16,653 bases of DNA from Campylobacterota bacterium. Its GTDB lineage: Bacteria; Campylobacterota; Campylobacteria; Campylobacterales; JALSKU01. Location of the stretch: the NCBI GenBank assembly GCA_013153915.1, contig JAADDL010000099.1:1-16653 (forward strand). The letters run 5' to 3'. The notes beneath the pieces were generated by a model. That model worked only from the letters and a program-made list of their open reading frames with translations. It was not told the origin of the DNA and did not search any database. A program made the position numbers and the translations under genes. Of the stretch, positions 1-8,210 are shown piece by piece (position 1 is the stretch's first letter; each line of letters starts with the position of its first letter).

Positions 1-1
1 G

Positions 2-940
2 AAAAATTACTCTAAAGCATATAAGAGTTTTATAAAAAGCTATCATCTTGATAGTGAAAACTATTTGGCGGGTATTTTCGCTATCTTTACTAAAGAGTTG
101 ATTTATGGAGATACGGATAAATTGATAGAGGAGATCAATACGGATTTGCACAATGATAAAGATTTGAAAAATAGGGATTTTTTTACAGCTCTTATAGAAT
201 TTGCGAAAAACAACTTTATATCTTCTGCCAGTTTTGCAGAATCTGATAACTCAAATAGAGCTATAAACTTGATTTTTGACGCTATTGTAGCAAAAAAAAT
301 AAATAACCAAGAGCTTTTTTTGCAAAAGGCAACTTCTTTAAAAGCGATCATGCCAAGAGATATGGTTGCTAGATTGGTCTATACAAATGCCAAAACGCAA
401 GGCAAAAGTATTAAGGAATTCGCAAAAGCTATCCAATCAAATTTTCTAAAAAAAGATGTTGACTTTAAATCTCTTTTTTACGGACCGGTAGTGGCTAGAG
501 ATCTGTATATAAAGAGTTTACAGATCTCGGGTATGCTTTATTATGTAAGAGAGATTTTAGAAAAACAGCTTGCAAAAGAGAGTGATGACGTGACCGGGGT
601 TATGCAAGCCCTTGCGTATGTGGATATATATACGAAAAATTATGAAGAGTCATATGCGATATATAATGAGCTTATTGATGTATACAAGATAAAAGATTCA
701 AATACTTTACTTTTGGCGGCAGTTGCCGCAATAGGGGCAAAACATGATGCTAACGCCATAGCTTTGCTTGAGTTGGCGAAGCTGATGGATCCGAATAATT
801 TTGAAAGCAGATTGGCTTTGGGATTGTTGTATCTTGAAGTTAAAAATCACAAAGCGGCGATAACGCAATTTAGCAAAATCGGAGATAGCGGTTTTAAATC
901 TAAATATTTTACTTTTCATATATCCAAAAAAGAGTTTTGA
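2..940 (+). CDS. TPR-repeat protein, 5' end outside the window
   Basis: The reading frame is open from base 2, so the gene starts upstream. The TTG at 65 is probably internal, because the 21 codons before it also read like a TPR helix pair (NYSKAYKSFIKSYHLDSENY). About 312 residues are visible. Tetratricopeptide-like helical pairs are clearest near the end, around ALAYVDIYTKNYEESYAIYNEL and LGLLYLEVKNHKAAITQFSK. TPR arrays bind other proteins; no catalytic motif, membrane segment or partner can be seen here. The stop (TGA, 938-940) overlaps the ATG of the next gene by one base, which suggests an operon and translational coupling with the flavoprotein. The exact role is unknown. The TPR assignment is fairly sure; the full length and any N-terminal signal peptide cannot be judged. 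Confidence 0.8.
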   Translation, partial: KNYSKAYKSFIKSYHLDSENYLAGIFAIFTKELIYGDTDKLIEEINTDLHNDKDLKNRDFFTALIEFAKNNFISSASFAESDNSNRAINLIFDAIVAKKINNQELFLQKATSLKAIMPRDMVARLVYTNAKTQGKSIKEFAKAIQSNFLKKDVDFKSLFYGPVVARDLYIKSLQISGMLYYVREILEKQLAKESDDVTGVMQALAYVDIYTKNYEESYAIYNELIDVYKIKDSNTLLLAAVAAIGAKHDANAIALLELAKLMDPNNFESRLALGLLYLEVKNHKAAITQFSKIGDSGFKSKYFTFHISKKEF

Positions 941-2166
941 TGATAAGAGTTGCCGTTATAGGTGCGGGTGCTGCGGGGATAATGGCTTCGGTAGTCGCAT
1001 CTTGCAAGAGTGTCAAGGTAGATTTGTATGAAAAAAATAGCGTTATAGGCAAAAAGATATCGATTTCCGGTAACGGAAAATGCAATATCTCAAATACTGA
1101 TTTATCTATGGACAATTTTTTTACCGCAAATTTTGATTTTGTAAAGAGTGTATTTGATGGGTTCGGCTTTGACTCTTTTGAGAGGTTTTGTAAGAGGATG
1201 GGGCTATTTTTAGATATAGGAGATGACGGAAAAGTTTATCCTCTATCGTATAGCGCAAAGTCGGCATTGGAAATATTTAAGGACTCTTTAACACAAAACG
1301 GCGTAGATATCTTTCTTGAAAGCCCCATTGAAAATATAGAGAAAAAAGGCGATGTGTTTATAGTGGCATCTAACGGTAAAATCAAAGAGTATGATAAAGT
1401 GCTGTTGAGTATGGGTAGTTATGCCGCCGAACATTTGGGCGGTAGCATGACGGGTTATGAGATAGCAAAAAGTTTTGGGCATAAGATTGTCGATATTTAC
1501 CCCTCTTTGGTGCAGTTGGAGGTAGAAAAAAGCACCGTTTGTTCTAAAATATCCGGCGTAAAGACTTTTGCGGAAGTAACATTTTTGCAAAAAAAGAAAA
1601 AAATAACTATCCAAGGAGATATACTTTTTACCAAATACGGTTTATCGGGATTTGCAATACTGGATATTAGCCCCTATGTGTCTAAAAGTTTGTTAAAAAG
1701 CGATTTTGCCGTTATTAGCGTAAATTTTTTAAAAGATTACGACAGAGTCGAGCTTTTTGGGATATTTAACAAGATTAAAAAACTTTATCCAAAAAGAGAG
1801 ATTTTGATACTTCTTGCAGGATTTGTAGATATCAAAATAGCTAAGGTTTTACTGGATGAGGTTAAAATACAAAGAGAAAATCGCCTTGAAGATATTGGGG
1901 CTAAGGATATGAAAAAGATTATTAGCAAATTGATTGATTGGAGATTTGAAATAAAAAGCACTCATGGATTTAGATATGCCGAAGTGTGCGGAGGGGGAGT
2001 GGATACGATGTTTGTCGATTCTAAGACTATGGAGTCAAAACTTATCAAAGGATTGTATTTTGCGGGAGAAATCCTCGATGTGACCGGCAAAAGAGGAGGG
2101 TATAATCTAGCTTTTGCATGGTCAAGCGGATATTTAGCAGGAACTGATATAAGGAAAGGTGTATGA
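940..2166 (+). CDS. BaiN/HI0933-family FAD-dependent oxidoreductase
   Basis: This 408-residue protein is a cytosolic flavoprotein of the HI0933/YhiN/BaiN family. The N-terminal dinucleotide-binding motif GAGAAG lies at residues 8-13. It is followed by the family signature GNGKCNISN near 44-52, a late CGGGVD stretch, and the C-terminal FAD-contact segment GKRGGYNLAFAWSSGYLAG (about 383-401). The length is normal for the family. I chose ATG at 940 over the TTG one codon earlier, since it overlaps the preceding stop and gives the usual MIRVAVIG start. Members are annotated as aminoacetone oxidase-like or as BaiN, but the true substrate is unsettled in most bacteria, so I give no gene symbol. The stop overlaps the next ATG as ATGA. 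Family assignment is strong; the reaction is not known. Confidence 0.9.
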   Translation: MIRVAVIGAGAAGIMASVVASCKSVKVDLYEKNSVIGKKISISGNGKCNISNTDLSMDNFFTANFDFVKSVFDGFGFDSFERFCKRMGLFLDIGDDGKVYPLSYSAKSALEIFKDSLTQNGVDIFLESPIENIEKKGDVFIVASNGKIKEYDKVLLSMGSYAAEHLGGSMTGYEIAKSFGHKIVDIYPSLVQLEVEKSTVCSKISGVKTFAEVTFLQKKKKITIQGDILFTKYGLSGFAILDISPYVSKSLLKSDFAVISVNFLKDYDRVELFGIFNKIKKLYPKREILILLAGFVDIKIAKVLLDEVKIQRENRLEDIGAKDMKKIISKLIDWRFEIKSTHGFRYAEVCGGGVDTMFVDSKTMESKLIKGLYFAGEILDVTGKRGGYNLAFAWSSGYLAGTDIRKGV

Positions 2167-2678
2167 AGCGACTATTTATTATAAGACACGCAAAGTCCGA
2201 TTGGAGTAAAACCGATATAAGCGACTTTGATAGAGGATTGAAAAAGAGAGGAAAGAGAGATATCGTTTTGATGGCGTGTTGGCTACAATCAAACGGATAC
2301 TATCCCGATATCATCATCTCATCTCCCGCAAAAAGGGCAAAAAAGAGTGCTAAAAAGATAGCCGAAGTTTTAGGCATCGATAAAGACAAGATAATCTACA
2401 ATAAAAAGATATATGAAGCTTCACCGGCTGATTTGACGGATATATTATCAAAAATCAAAGATAAATACAATGATGTTTTTTTGGTGGGGCATAATCCGTC
2501 TTTAAATGAGTTGGCGGAATATTTAAGCGATAGCGTTATATTCAATATCCCCACCTCTGGTATTATTTGTATCGAATTTGATATAAAAAGTTGGAGAGAT
2601 ATCAAAAAGAAAAAAGGAGAGATATTGTTTTTTGAATATCCTAAAAAATTAAGAGAGACAAAGAGTGTGAAATGTTAG
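2163..2678 (+). CDS. sixA: SixA-type phosphohistidine phosphatase (histidine phosphatase superfamily)
   Basis: The 171-residue product has the RHA motif with the phospho-accepting His at residue 9 (RHAKSDW). The family's D-FDRGLKKRG segment follows, then SSPAKRAKKSA (about 53-63) and the second catalytic His in VGHNP (His110). Short histidine phosphatases with RHAKS-W and DF-R-L--RG are the SixA subgroup. In E. coli, SixA removes phosphate from histidine phosphotransfer domains; the target here is unknown. The start overlaps the flavoprotein stop by four bases (ATGA) and has a good ribosome site (AAGGAAAGG) just upstream. The 3' end overlaps the ABC exporter start by seven bases. It is slightly longer than E. 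coli SixA (about 160 residues). No two-component or phosphotransfer gene lies nearby to suggest a partner. Confidence 0.88.
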   Translation: MKRLFIIRHAKSDWSKTDISDFDRGLKKRGKRDIVLMACWLQSNGYYPDIIISSPAKRAKKSAKKIAEVLGIDKDKIIYNKKIYEASPADLTDILSKIKDKYNDVFLVGHNPSLNELAEYLSDSVIFNIPTSGIICIEFDIKSWRDIKKKKGEILFFEYPKKLRETKSVKC

Positions 2679-4375
2679 AATTTTTTAAAGAGTATTTGCC
2701 TTATTTGAAAAACTATAAAGGCAAATTGGCTTTGGCGATATTCGGAATGCTTTTGGTATCCGCTTCAACTGCGGCGGTTGCCTATCTCGTTAAGCCCGTT
2801 ATGGATAAGATTTTTATAGAACAAGATATAGAAATGCTCTATGTACTTCCCGTTTTTATCGTATTGGCGTTTTTGGGAAAAGGAGTAGGGGCGTTTTTGT
2901 CTTCCTATTATCTGACATATATCGGAGAAGATGTTGTTAGGATTATGAAAAACAAGATGCTAAGACACATAGTGGCTTTAGATTTGGATTTTCATCTCAA
3001 TAAACATAGCGGAGAGTTGATAAGCAGGATAACGAACGATATATCCAAGATTCAAAACGCCATAGCCTCTGACGCTGTCAATTTTTTCAAGAGTCTTTTT
3101 ACGGTTTTGGGTCTGCTTGTCGTAGTTATTTATCAAAGTCCGAAATTGGCATTATTTTCTATAATCGTTATCCCTGCGGCCGTTTTGCCTATAAGCATTA
3201 TATCTAAAAAGATAAAAAAACTATCCAAAAAGTCTCAAGAACAAAATTCGAGGCTTACTTCGTCATTATCCGAGATATTTAATAATTATGAAATGGTAAA
3301 AGCTTACAATGCCCAAGAGTATGAATTGGAGAGATTTGAGAAAGAAAATCTAAACTATTTTAAAATAAATATGAAAAATGTTAAAAATCAACAACTCCTC
3401 GCTCCCATCTTTGAAGTTGTCGGTGCGATTTCAATCGTAGCCGTTATCGTAGTCGGAGGCAGGGAAGTTTTAGTGACGCATGAGTTGACAACCGGTGGTT
3501 TTTTCTCTTTTTTGACCGCTTTATCTTTACTGCTTGACCCTTTAAAAAGATTGTCAAATTCGTATAGCAAATTTCAAATAGCCGTAGCCGCCAATGAGAG
3601 GATAAAAGAGATAATGTCACATCCTATTATGATAGAAAGCGGCAAGGAAAAAGTTGAAAAAATAGATAATATCGAAGTCAAAAATCTTAGTTTGAGTTAT
3701 GGAGATAAAAAAGCGGTCAAAAATATAAATTTTAGCGCCAAAAAAGGTGATATGGTAGGATTAGTAGGTGATAGCGGAGGAGGAAAAAGCTCTGTGGTAA
3801 ATCTGTTGCTTAGATTTTACGACCCTAGCGAGGGTAGCATATTGATAAACGGCAAAGATATGAGAAACTTCGATATAAATGAATTAAGAGAGCATATTTG
3901 TGTAGTTTCTCAAAGGATATACATTGTCAACGATACCGTTGCGGCAAATGTAGCTTACGGAAAAGAGAAAGATATCAAAAAGATAAAAGAGGTGCTAAAA
4001 AAAGCCAATATATTAGACTATATCGAGAGTTTACCCGATGGTATAGATACCGTGTTGGATGAGTCGGGAACAAATCTAAGCGGAGGGCAAAGACAGCGTA
4101 TAGCGATAGCTAGAGCGCTATATCGAGACCCCGATATTTTGATATTGGATGAGGCTACTAGCGCACTTGACAATAAAAGTGAAGCGTCTATTATGAAAAC
4201 TATAGAGGAGCTAAAGGAAAAACTATTGGTTTTTATAGTAGCTCACAGACTAAGTACGGTAGAAAATTCGGATAAGATATTGGTTTTTGAACATGGTAAG
4301 ATAGTTTGTCAGGGAGATATAGATACTTTGAAAAAAGATTGCGATTCGTTTAAGAAGCTATATAGTTTGACATAG
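2672..4375 (+). CDS. MsbA-like ABC exporter (fused membrane and ATPase domains)
   Basis: This 567-residue half-transporter has an N-terminal type I exporter membrane domain. Hydrophobic segments lie near residues 19-41, 56-80, 140-155, 160-177 and 248-290. The ATPase domain runs from about 333. Visible nucleotide-binding motifs are Walker A GDSGGGKSS (366-374), the Q-loop VVSQR (411-415), signature LSGGQ (469-473), Walker B ILILDEA with D493/E494, and the switch His525. All catalytic residues are intact. Such proteins work as homodimers in the inner membrane; MsbA flips lipid A-core, while relatives export lipids, peptides or drugs. In Campylobacterota this type is often annotated msbA, but substrate cannot be read from sequence, so no symbol is given. 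It overlaps sixA by seven bases and is the last gene of the + strand operon. No terminator hairpin follows; the opposing gene ends only 10 bases away. Confidence 0.9.
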   Translation: MLEFFKEYLPYLKNYKGKLALAIFGMLLVSASTAAVAYLVKPVMDKIFIEQDIEMLYVLPVFIVLAFLGKGVGAFLSSYYLTYIGEDVVRIMKNKMLRHIVALDLDFHLNKHSGELISRITNDISKIQNAIASDAVNFFKSLFTVLGLLVVVIYQSPKLALFSIIVIPAAVLPISIISKKIKKLSKKSQEQNSRLTSSLSEIFNNYEMVKAYNAQEYELERFEKENLNYFKINMKNVKNQQLLAPIFEVVGAISIVAVIVVGGREVLVTHELTTGGFFSFLTALSLLLDPLKRLSNSYSKFQIAVAANERIKEIMSHPIMIESGKEKVEKIDNIEVKNLSLSYGDKKAVKNINFSAKKGDMVGLVGDSGGGKSSVVNLLLRFYDPSEGSILINGKDMRNFDINELREHICVVSQRIYIVNDTVAANVAYGKEKDIKKIKEVLKKANILDYIESLPDGIDTVLDESGTNLSGGQRQRIAIARALYRDPDILILDEATSALDNKSEASIMKTIEELKEKLLVFIVAHRLSTVENSDKILVFEHGKIVCQGDIDTLKKDCDSFKKLYSLT

Positions 4376-4385
4376 AGCAATATAT

Positions 4386-5072
4386 CTATCTAAATCTTTT
4401 GTATGTAAAAAGCAGAGCAATAAACAAAAAGATTTCGATTGCTAAAATACCTTTTGGGAAAAATATTTGCAAAAACTCAATCTCTCCTTCCCTAACGGGT
4501 AAATCTTGCATATTTCTACGGGCTAAGACCATTTTTTCAACAAAAACACTCCATAAGTTCCAACTTAAAACAATAGAGATGATATTTGTCATAATTAGTA
4601 AAATAGTTAGATAAAATCCTTTTATATTAACTTTGAAAAACCAATAGCCGGCTAAAATATATGCAAATCCAAACAAAAGGTATATTCCTATTTGTATAGT
4701 TTCATTTGGGATGTGACCGAAAAACGGTTGAGGCAAAAGTGTCTCGGTCCATCTGATTAGCTGTTTTCCGCCTTCTAAGACCAATAGAGTCCCAAAAAGC
4801 ATCGTTAGCCAATTTTCTCGTTCGTAAACATTTGGGTCAACCTCTTTTGTGTCTTTATCGATAGAGAGAAAAAAATAACCGATGGAGCCAAAAATCTTTT
4901 CTAAAATAGTTCGTATGATAATAAACACCGAGTATGGAGCCCAAAACGGTAAATTATCTTCTAACCCTAAAAAATATGAGATTAGATACCAAAGTGTCAT
5001 AAATAAAATAAAATCTATATACCAAGATAAAAATAGTCTCTTTTTTGATGCATAATAAGTTTGAATATCCAT
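4386..5072 (-). CDS. RDD-like integral membrane protein
   Basis: The 228-residue protein appears to have five or six membrane segments, roughly at 14-36, 44-56, 88-100, 127-147, 152-172 and 206-226. Its start, KKRLFLSWYIDFILF, with Arg12 and Asp20, resembles the first helix of RDD-family proteins. The following segment RTILEKIFGSIGYFFLSID fits the second half of that domain, where a Gly/Lys-rich turn is usual, although the Lys is missing. RDD proteins are poorly characterised; a few have been linked to Na+/H+ exchange, which I would not extend to this one. A C-terminal loop of about 30 polar residues separates the last two helices. The ATG at 5072 has a strong AAAGGAAAG ribosome site and a TATAAT box just upstream, so it is likely transcribed apart from the TRAP genes. 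It converges with the ABC exporter. Confidence 0.6.
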   Translation of the reverse strand: MDIQTYYASKKRLFLSWYIDFILFMTLWYLISYFLGLEDNLPFWAPYSVFIIIRTILEKIFGSIGYFFLSIDKDTKEVDPNVYERENWLTMLFGTLLVLEGGKQLIRWTETLLPQPFFGHIPNETIQIGIYLLFGFAYILAGYWFFKVNIKGFYLTILLIMTNIISIVLSWNLWSVFVEKMVLARRNMQDLPVREGEIEFLQIFFPKGILAIEIFLFIALLFTYKRFR

Positions 5073-5088
5073 ATCTTTCCTTTGGGAT

Positions 5089-5094
5089 ATTATA
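5089..5094 (-). promoter_or_regulatory. -10 box (TATAAT) of the RDD-like gene
   Basis: A perfect TATAAT on the minus strand lies 16 bases upstream of the ATG at 5072, after the hairpin that follows dctM. No convincing -35 is seen, as is usual for sigma-70 promoters in Campylobacterota. If it is used, the transcript would begin near 5082, leaving a leader of only about ten bases that is mostly the ribosome site. Confidence 0.5.
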
Positions 5095-5105
5095 ACATAT
5101 TATGT

Positions 5106-5131
5106 CAGCGATACTTCGGTAAGTATCGCTG
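5106..5131 (-). terminator. Stem-loop after dctM (11-bp stem, 4-nt loop)
   Basis: CAGCGATACTT (5106-5116) and AAGTATCGCTG (5121-5131) form a perfect 11-bp stem with a four-base loop. It starts four bases after the dctM stop on the minus strand. There is no T-run after it on either strand, so it is not a textbook intrinsic terminator. It may act as a transcript 3' end or as a barrier to exonucleases. Its place between dctM and the promoter of the next gene fits the end of the TRAP operon. Confidence 0.6.
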
Positions 5132-5135
5132 AAAA

Positions 5136-6503
5136 TTATGCATGAAAACCGTAGAAGCTTGGGAATATGACTACCGAGATAAGTACGAGTATTTGCAAAG
5201 TTATAAAAGGTATGACTCCTTTATAGATATCCGTCGTTTTTACCGTTGGAGGTGCGACACCTTTTAGATAAAAGAGAGAAAAACCAAATGGAGGCGTTAA
5301 AAATGAAGTTTGCAGATTTAGGGCTATCAGTATTGCAAACCATAAAGGATCCAGTCCGATAGTGTGTGCTATCGGTAAAAGTATAGGTACAACGATATAG
5401 GATATTTCGATAAAGTCGATAAAAAATCCCAAGAACATAATTGATAGCATCGAGAGTATCAAAAATCCCCATTTAGCTCCCGGCAAGTGAGTCATAAACT
5501 CCGCCGTTATCTCATCGGCTCCGCTATATACGAATACCATAGAAAATGCCGTAGCGCCAATGAGTATAGCAAACACCATAGCCGTTATCTTGATAGTTCC
5601 GAGGGATGCCTCTTTTACCATTTTGATATTTAGTTTTTTATACCCCGCAGCTAGCAGTAAAGCGCCTATCGAACCCACCGAAGCCGACTCCGTAGGGGTG
5701 GCGATACCGGCAAATATGGAGCCTAAAACCAACACTATCAGTACCAAAGGAGGTATGATGGATATAAGAGCTTTTTTGATATTTTCCATCTTTGATATGC
5801 TTTCATCTATTTCGACGGCAGGTGCTACATCTTTATCTATGTAAGCTACGATAAGTATATAGATGATGTAAGCCGCAACCAGGGTTAATCCCGGAAAAAA
5901 AGCGTATTTAAAAAGATCGCCCACGGGAAGCTGAAAGACATCTCCCAAGACGATAAGCACTATCGAAGGCGGTATGATTTGCCCCAAAGTTCCGGCGGCA
6001 CAAATGGTACCTGTGCTTAGCTTTTTGGAGTAACCGTGTTTTAGCATGATAGGAAGCGATATGACACCCATAGCCACGACGCTTGCACCGACAACTCCGG
6101 TCGAAGCGGCAAGAAGAGCGCCTATTAAAACAGTACTTACGGCAAGTCCTCCTCTTATTTTGCCAAATAGTACTCCCATTGACTCAAGAAGCCTAGTAGC
6201 GAGGTCTGATTTTTGTAAAACGATACCCATAAAGATAAAAAGAGGTACCGCCATAAGTATCTTGTTTGTCATAATAGAGTAGATACGAAAAGGCATCATT
6301 GCAAACATTTGCAAAAATTCATCGGTAAAGTCAGCCATAGTCCAACCCTGAAAGAAGTGAACCATGCTCCACTCATCAGGCAATATATTTAAAAATGCGG
6401 CAATAGCTCCGAAAAACATCGAAACCGCACCAAATGTAAAAGCTACCGGATATCCCACTACAAGAAGAAGTAAGGCTGCACCAAACATATAGATACCTAT
6501 CAT
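5136..6503 (-). CDS. dctM: TRAP transporter large permease (DctM)
   Basis: The 455-residue inner-membrane protein is the transporting subunit of a TRAP (tripartite ATP-independent periplasmic) system, which moves solute with a sodium or proton gradient. It has about twelve hydrophobic segments. Family motifs include AVPLFIFMGIVLQKS (about 85-99), GTLGQIIPPSIVLIVLGD (171-188) and ATPTESASVG (268-277). Residues 40-80 form a long loop between the first membrane segments (EWSMVHFFQGW through MMPFRIYSIM). I recall such loops in the DctM subgroup annotated for mannitol, chloroaromatic or 2-oxoacid transport, and they make the protein longer than the roughly 425 residues of classical DctM. The start overlaps the dctQ stop by four bases (ATGA), so the two are translationally coupled. 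The frame is intact. Confidence 0.95.
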   Translation of the reverse strand: MIGIYMFGAALLLLVVGYPVAFTFGAVSMFFGAIAAFLNILPDEWSMVHFFQGWTMADFTDEFLQMFAMMPFRIYSIMTNKILMAVPLFIFMGIVLQKSDLATRLLESMGVLFGKIRGGLAVSTVLIGALLAASTGVVGASVVAMGVISLPIMLKHGYSKKLSTGTICAAGTLGQIIPPSIVLIVLGDVFQLPVGDLFKYAFFPGLTLVAAYIIYILIVAYIDKDVAPAVEIDESISKMENIKKALISIIPPLVLIVLVLGSIFAGIATPTESASVGSIGALLLAAGYKKLNIKMVKEASLGTIKITAMVFAILIGATAFSMVFVYSGADEITAEFMTHLPGAKWGFLILSMLSIMFLGFFIDFIEISYIVVPILLPIAHTIGLDPLWFAILIALNLQTSFLTPPFGFSLFYLKGVAPPTVKTTDIYKGVIPFITLQILVLISVVIFPSFYGFHA

Positions 6504-7039
6504 GACAACGCTCCTTGAGGATCTTCTTTTGGTAGCTCCTCTATGCCTCTGTAAACATTTATATTTTTGATAATATAGTGAAAAGCCTCAAGAAGCAAAA
6601 CTGTGAACGATAGAGGTATCATGGCTTTTATCATCCACAGGTGTTTCAATCCGCCCGGATCACTTGAGACCTCGTTTGTTACATACGAATCCATAACGAA
6701 AGGGTATGAGCCGTATATGATAAGTATCGTAAAAGGTAATAAAAAAAGTATCGTGCCGATTATATTTATCATAGCTTTTGTTTTTACGCTAAGCCTATCA
6801 TAGATAAAATCGACCCTGACATGGGCGTCTTCTTTAAGCGAATATGATACTCCAAAGAGTATTACGATGGCAAATAGATGCCACTCCATCTCTTGCATAG
6901 CTATCGAACTGTCGTGAAAAGCGTATCTCATAATAACATCATAAAATACATTTAATATCATAAGCAGTAAAAATACCACCAAAATATCCCCAAGTATATC
7001 TATCAATTTATCAAGTTTTCTTTCTAGTTTTATCAACAT
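6500..7039 (-). CDS. dctQ: TRAP transporter small permease (DctQ)
   Basis: The 179-residue protein has four hydrophobic segments (about 16-36, 50-68, 88-110 and 135-157), as expected for the small TRAP membrane subunit that forms a complex with DctM. The typical motif QEMEWHLFAIVILFG (48-62) and the segment DAHVRVDF (71-78) are present. The short hydrophilic C-terminus ends in a stop that overlaps the dctM start. The ATG at 7039 has only a weak AAAGAT ribosome site. A stem-loop lies in the 63 bases between the dctP stop and this start. Weak initiation plus that hairpin would favour less membrane subunit than binding protein. Confidence 0.92.
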   Translation of the reverse strand: MLIKLERKLDKLIDILGDILVVFLLLMILNVFYDVIMRYAFHDSSIAMQEMEWHLFAIVILFGVSYSLKEDAHVRVDFIYDRLSVKTKAMINIIGTILFLLPFTILIIYGSYPFVMDSYVTNEVSSDPGGLKHLWMIKAMIPLSFTVLLLEAFHYIIKNINVYRGIEELPKEDPQGALS

Positions 7040-7067
7040 TTTTTTATCTTTAGTAGTGGTTTATTTT

Positions 7068-7085
7068 GGGGAGCTTTCGCTCCCC
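7068..7085 (-). promoter_or_regulatory. Intercistronic stem-loop between dctP and dctQ (GAAA loop)
   Basis: Read on the minus strand, GGGGAGC (7085-7079) and GCTCCCC (7074-7068) form a 7-bp GC-rich stem closed by GAAA, a GNRA-type loop that is very stable. It lies 17 bases after the dctP stop and 28 bases before the dctQ start. It is followed by AAAATAAA rather than a T-run, so it should not end transcription. The probable role is to protect the upstream dctP message from 3' decay, raising binding-protein levels. Confidence 0.6.
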
Positions 7086-7102
7086 GAGTGAAGTTTAAAA
7101 GA

Positions 7103-8179
7103 TTACTCTCCCGCTCCAACCTCTTTAGAGGCTTTTAGGTAGTAGTACTCGCTCATCATCGTCCAAGTTCTAGCTTTTTTCAAGTATGACTGATAATCCG
7201 TCCAAATCTCTTTAAATAGAGGATTTTTAGACGCATACTCTTGCATAATCTCATCTGTCGCTTTTTTCATAGCTTTAAGTACCGGGATAGGGAAAGTTTT
7301 TACCTTTATGCCGGGATACTCTTTTATCATCTTTTGCCAAGCGTCTACGCTTTTTGCGAAGTTTTCAATATACATATCCGCAGATGCCGCTTTCATAGCC
7401 GTAATAAGCATAACTTGATATTTCTTAGGCAATTTATTGAAAGCTTTTTGATTTACGAAAAATGACATTTCGCTTGCCGGCTCATGCCATCCCGTATAGT
7501 AATATGGAGCGACTTTGTAAAATCCCATTTTTATATCCATTGCCGGTCCGACCCATTCAAGTGCGTCGATAGTACCTCTATCAAGAGAGGTGTAAAGCTC
7601 GCCTCCCGGGATATTTACGACATTGACTCCGAGTTTTGCCATAACTTTTCCGGCAAATCCGGGAATTCTCATCTTTAGACCCTTTAAGTCATCAACGGTT
7701 TTTATCTCTTTTCTAAACCATCCGCCCATCTGAACGCCGGTATTTCCTCCCGGATAACTATAAACACCGAATTTATCGTACACTTTTTTCATATATTTCA
7801 TACCGTTGCCGTAATAAAACCATGCATATTGTTCGGCCGTAGTCATACCCCAAGGGATAGTCGTAAACCATACGGTGTTCGGATCTTTTCCTATATAGTA
7901 GTAACTTCCGGTATGTCCCATCTGATAAGAACCGCTTTTTACCATATCAAGTACGCCAAGAGCGGATTTTGTTTTTTCCGCACCCTCAACTCTTATGATA
8001 AACTTTCCTTTACTCATCTCTTTAACAAGTTTCGCTACTTCCATAGGAGGAGAAGCGAGCGGTGTTAGCGTAGAAGGCCAGCTAAGTGCCATTCTCCATC
8101 TGATAGTCTTTGCCGATGCCGGAGACGCAAGTAAGGCAACAGACGCAGCCAATAGTAAAAGTTTTAAACTTTTTTTCAT
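7103..8179 (-). CDS. dctP: TRAP transporter periplasmic solute-binding protein, TakP-like
   Basis: The 358-residue protein has a classic signal peptide (KK, hydrophobic 5-18, cleavage after ASA at residues 21-23), so it is exported to the periplasm to capture solute for DctQM. The conserved TRAP core DLKGLKMRIPGFAGKVMAKL (165-184) contains Arg171, the position that pairs with the substrate carboxylate across the family. SLDRGTIDALEWVGP (198-212) and a later GWHEPASEM segment (230-238) follow. The GW-EP segment and the long aromatic-rich sequence resemble the TakP/2-oxoacid branch rather than the C4-dicarboxylate DctP branch. A 2-oxoacid or other monocarboxylate is therefore the best guess, not a demonstrated substrate. 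The ribosome site AAGGGG ends five bases before the ATG, the strongest seen in this operon. It is the first gene of the operon. Confidence 0.93.
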   Translation of the reverse strand: MKKSLKLLLLAASVALLASPASAKTIRWRMALSWPSTLTPLASPPMEVAKLVKEMSKGKFIIRVEGAEKTKSALGVLDMVKSGSYQMGHTGSYYYIGKDPNTVWFTTIPWGMTTAEQYAWFYYGNGMKYMKKVYDKFGVYSYPGGNTGVQMGGWFRKEIKTVDDLKGLKMRIPGFAGKVMAKLGVNVVNIPGGELYTSLDRGTIDALEWVGPAMDIKMGFYKVAPYYYTGWHEPASEMSFFVNQKAFNKLPKKYQVMLITAMKAASADMYIENFAKSVDAWQKMIKEYPGIKVKTFPIPVLKAMKKATDEIMQEYASKNPLFKEIWTDYQSYLKKARTWTMMSEYYYLKASKEVGAGE

Positions 8180-8210
8180 TCAAACCCCTTTTCAAAAAAA
8201 TTTTGCAAAC

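Noticed and set aside
65..67. TTG as the start of the first gene
   Set aside because: The frame stays open to the window edge, and the upstream codons read like a TPR repeat, so the gene is cut by the edge rather than starting here.
937..939. TTG one codon before ATG as start of the flavoprotein
   Set aside because: ATG at 940 is the stronger codon, overlaps the preceding stop, and gives the usual MIRVAVIGAG beginning.
1288..1614. Minus-strand open frame of 108 codons inside the flavoprotein gene
   Set aside because: It lies wholly within a strongly supported gene, has no ribosome site and gives no recognisable protein.
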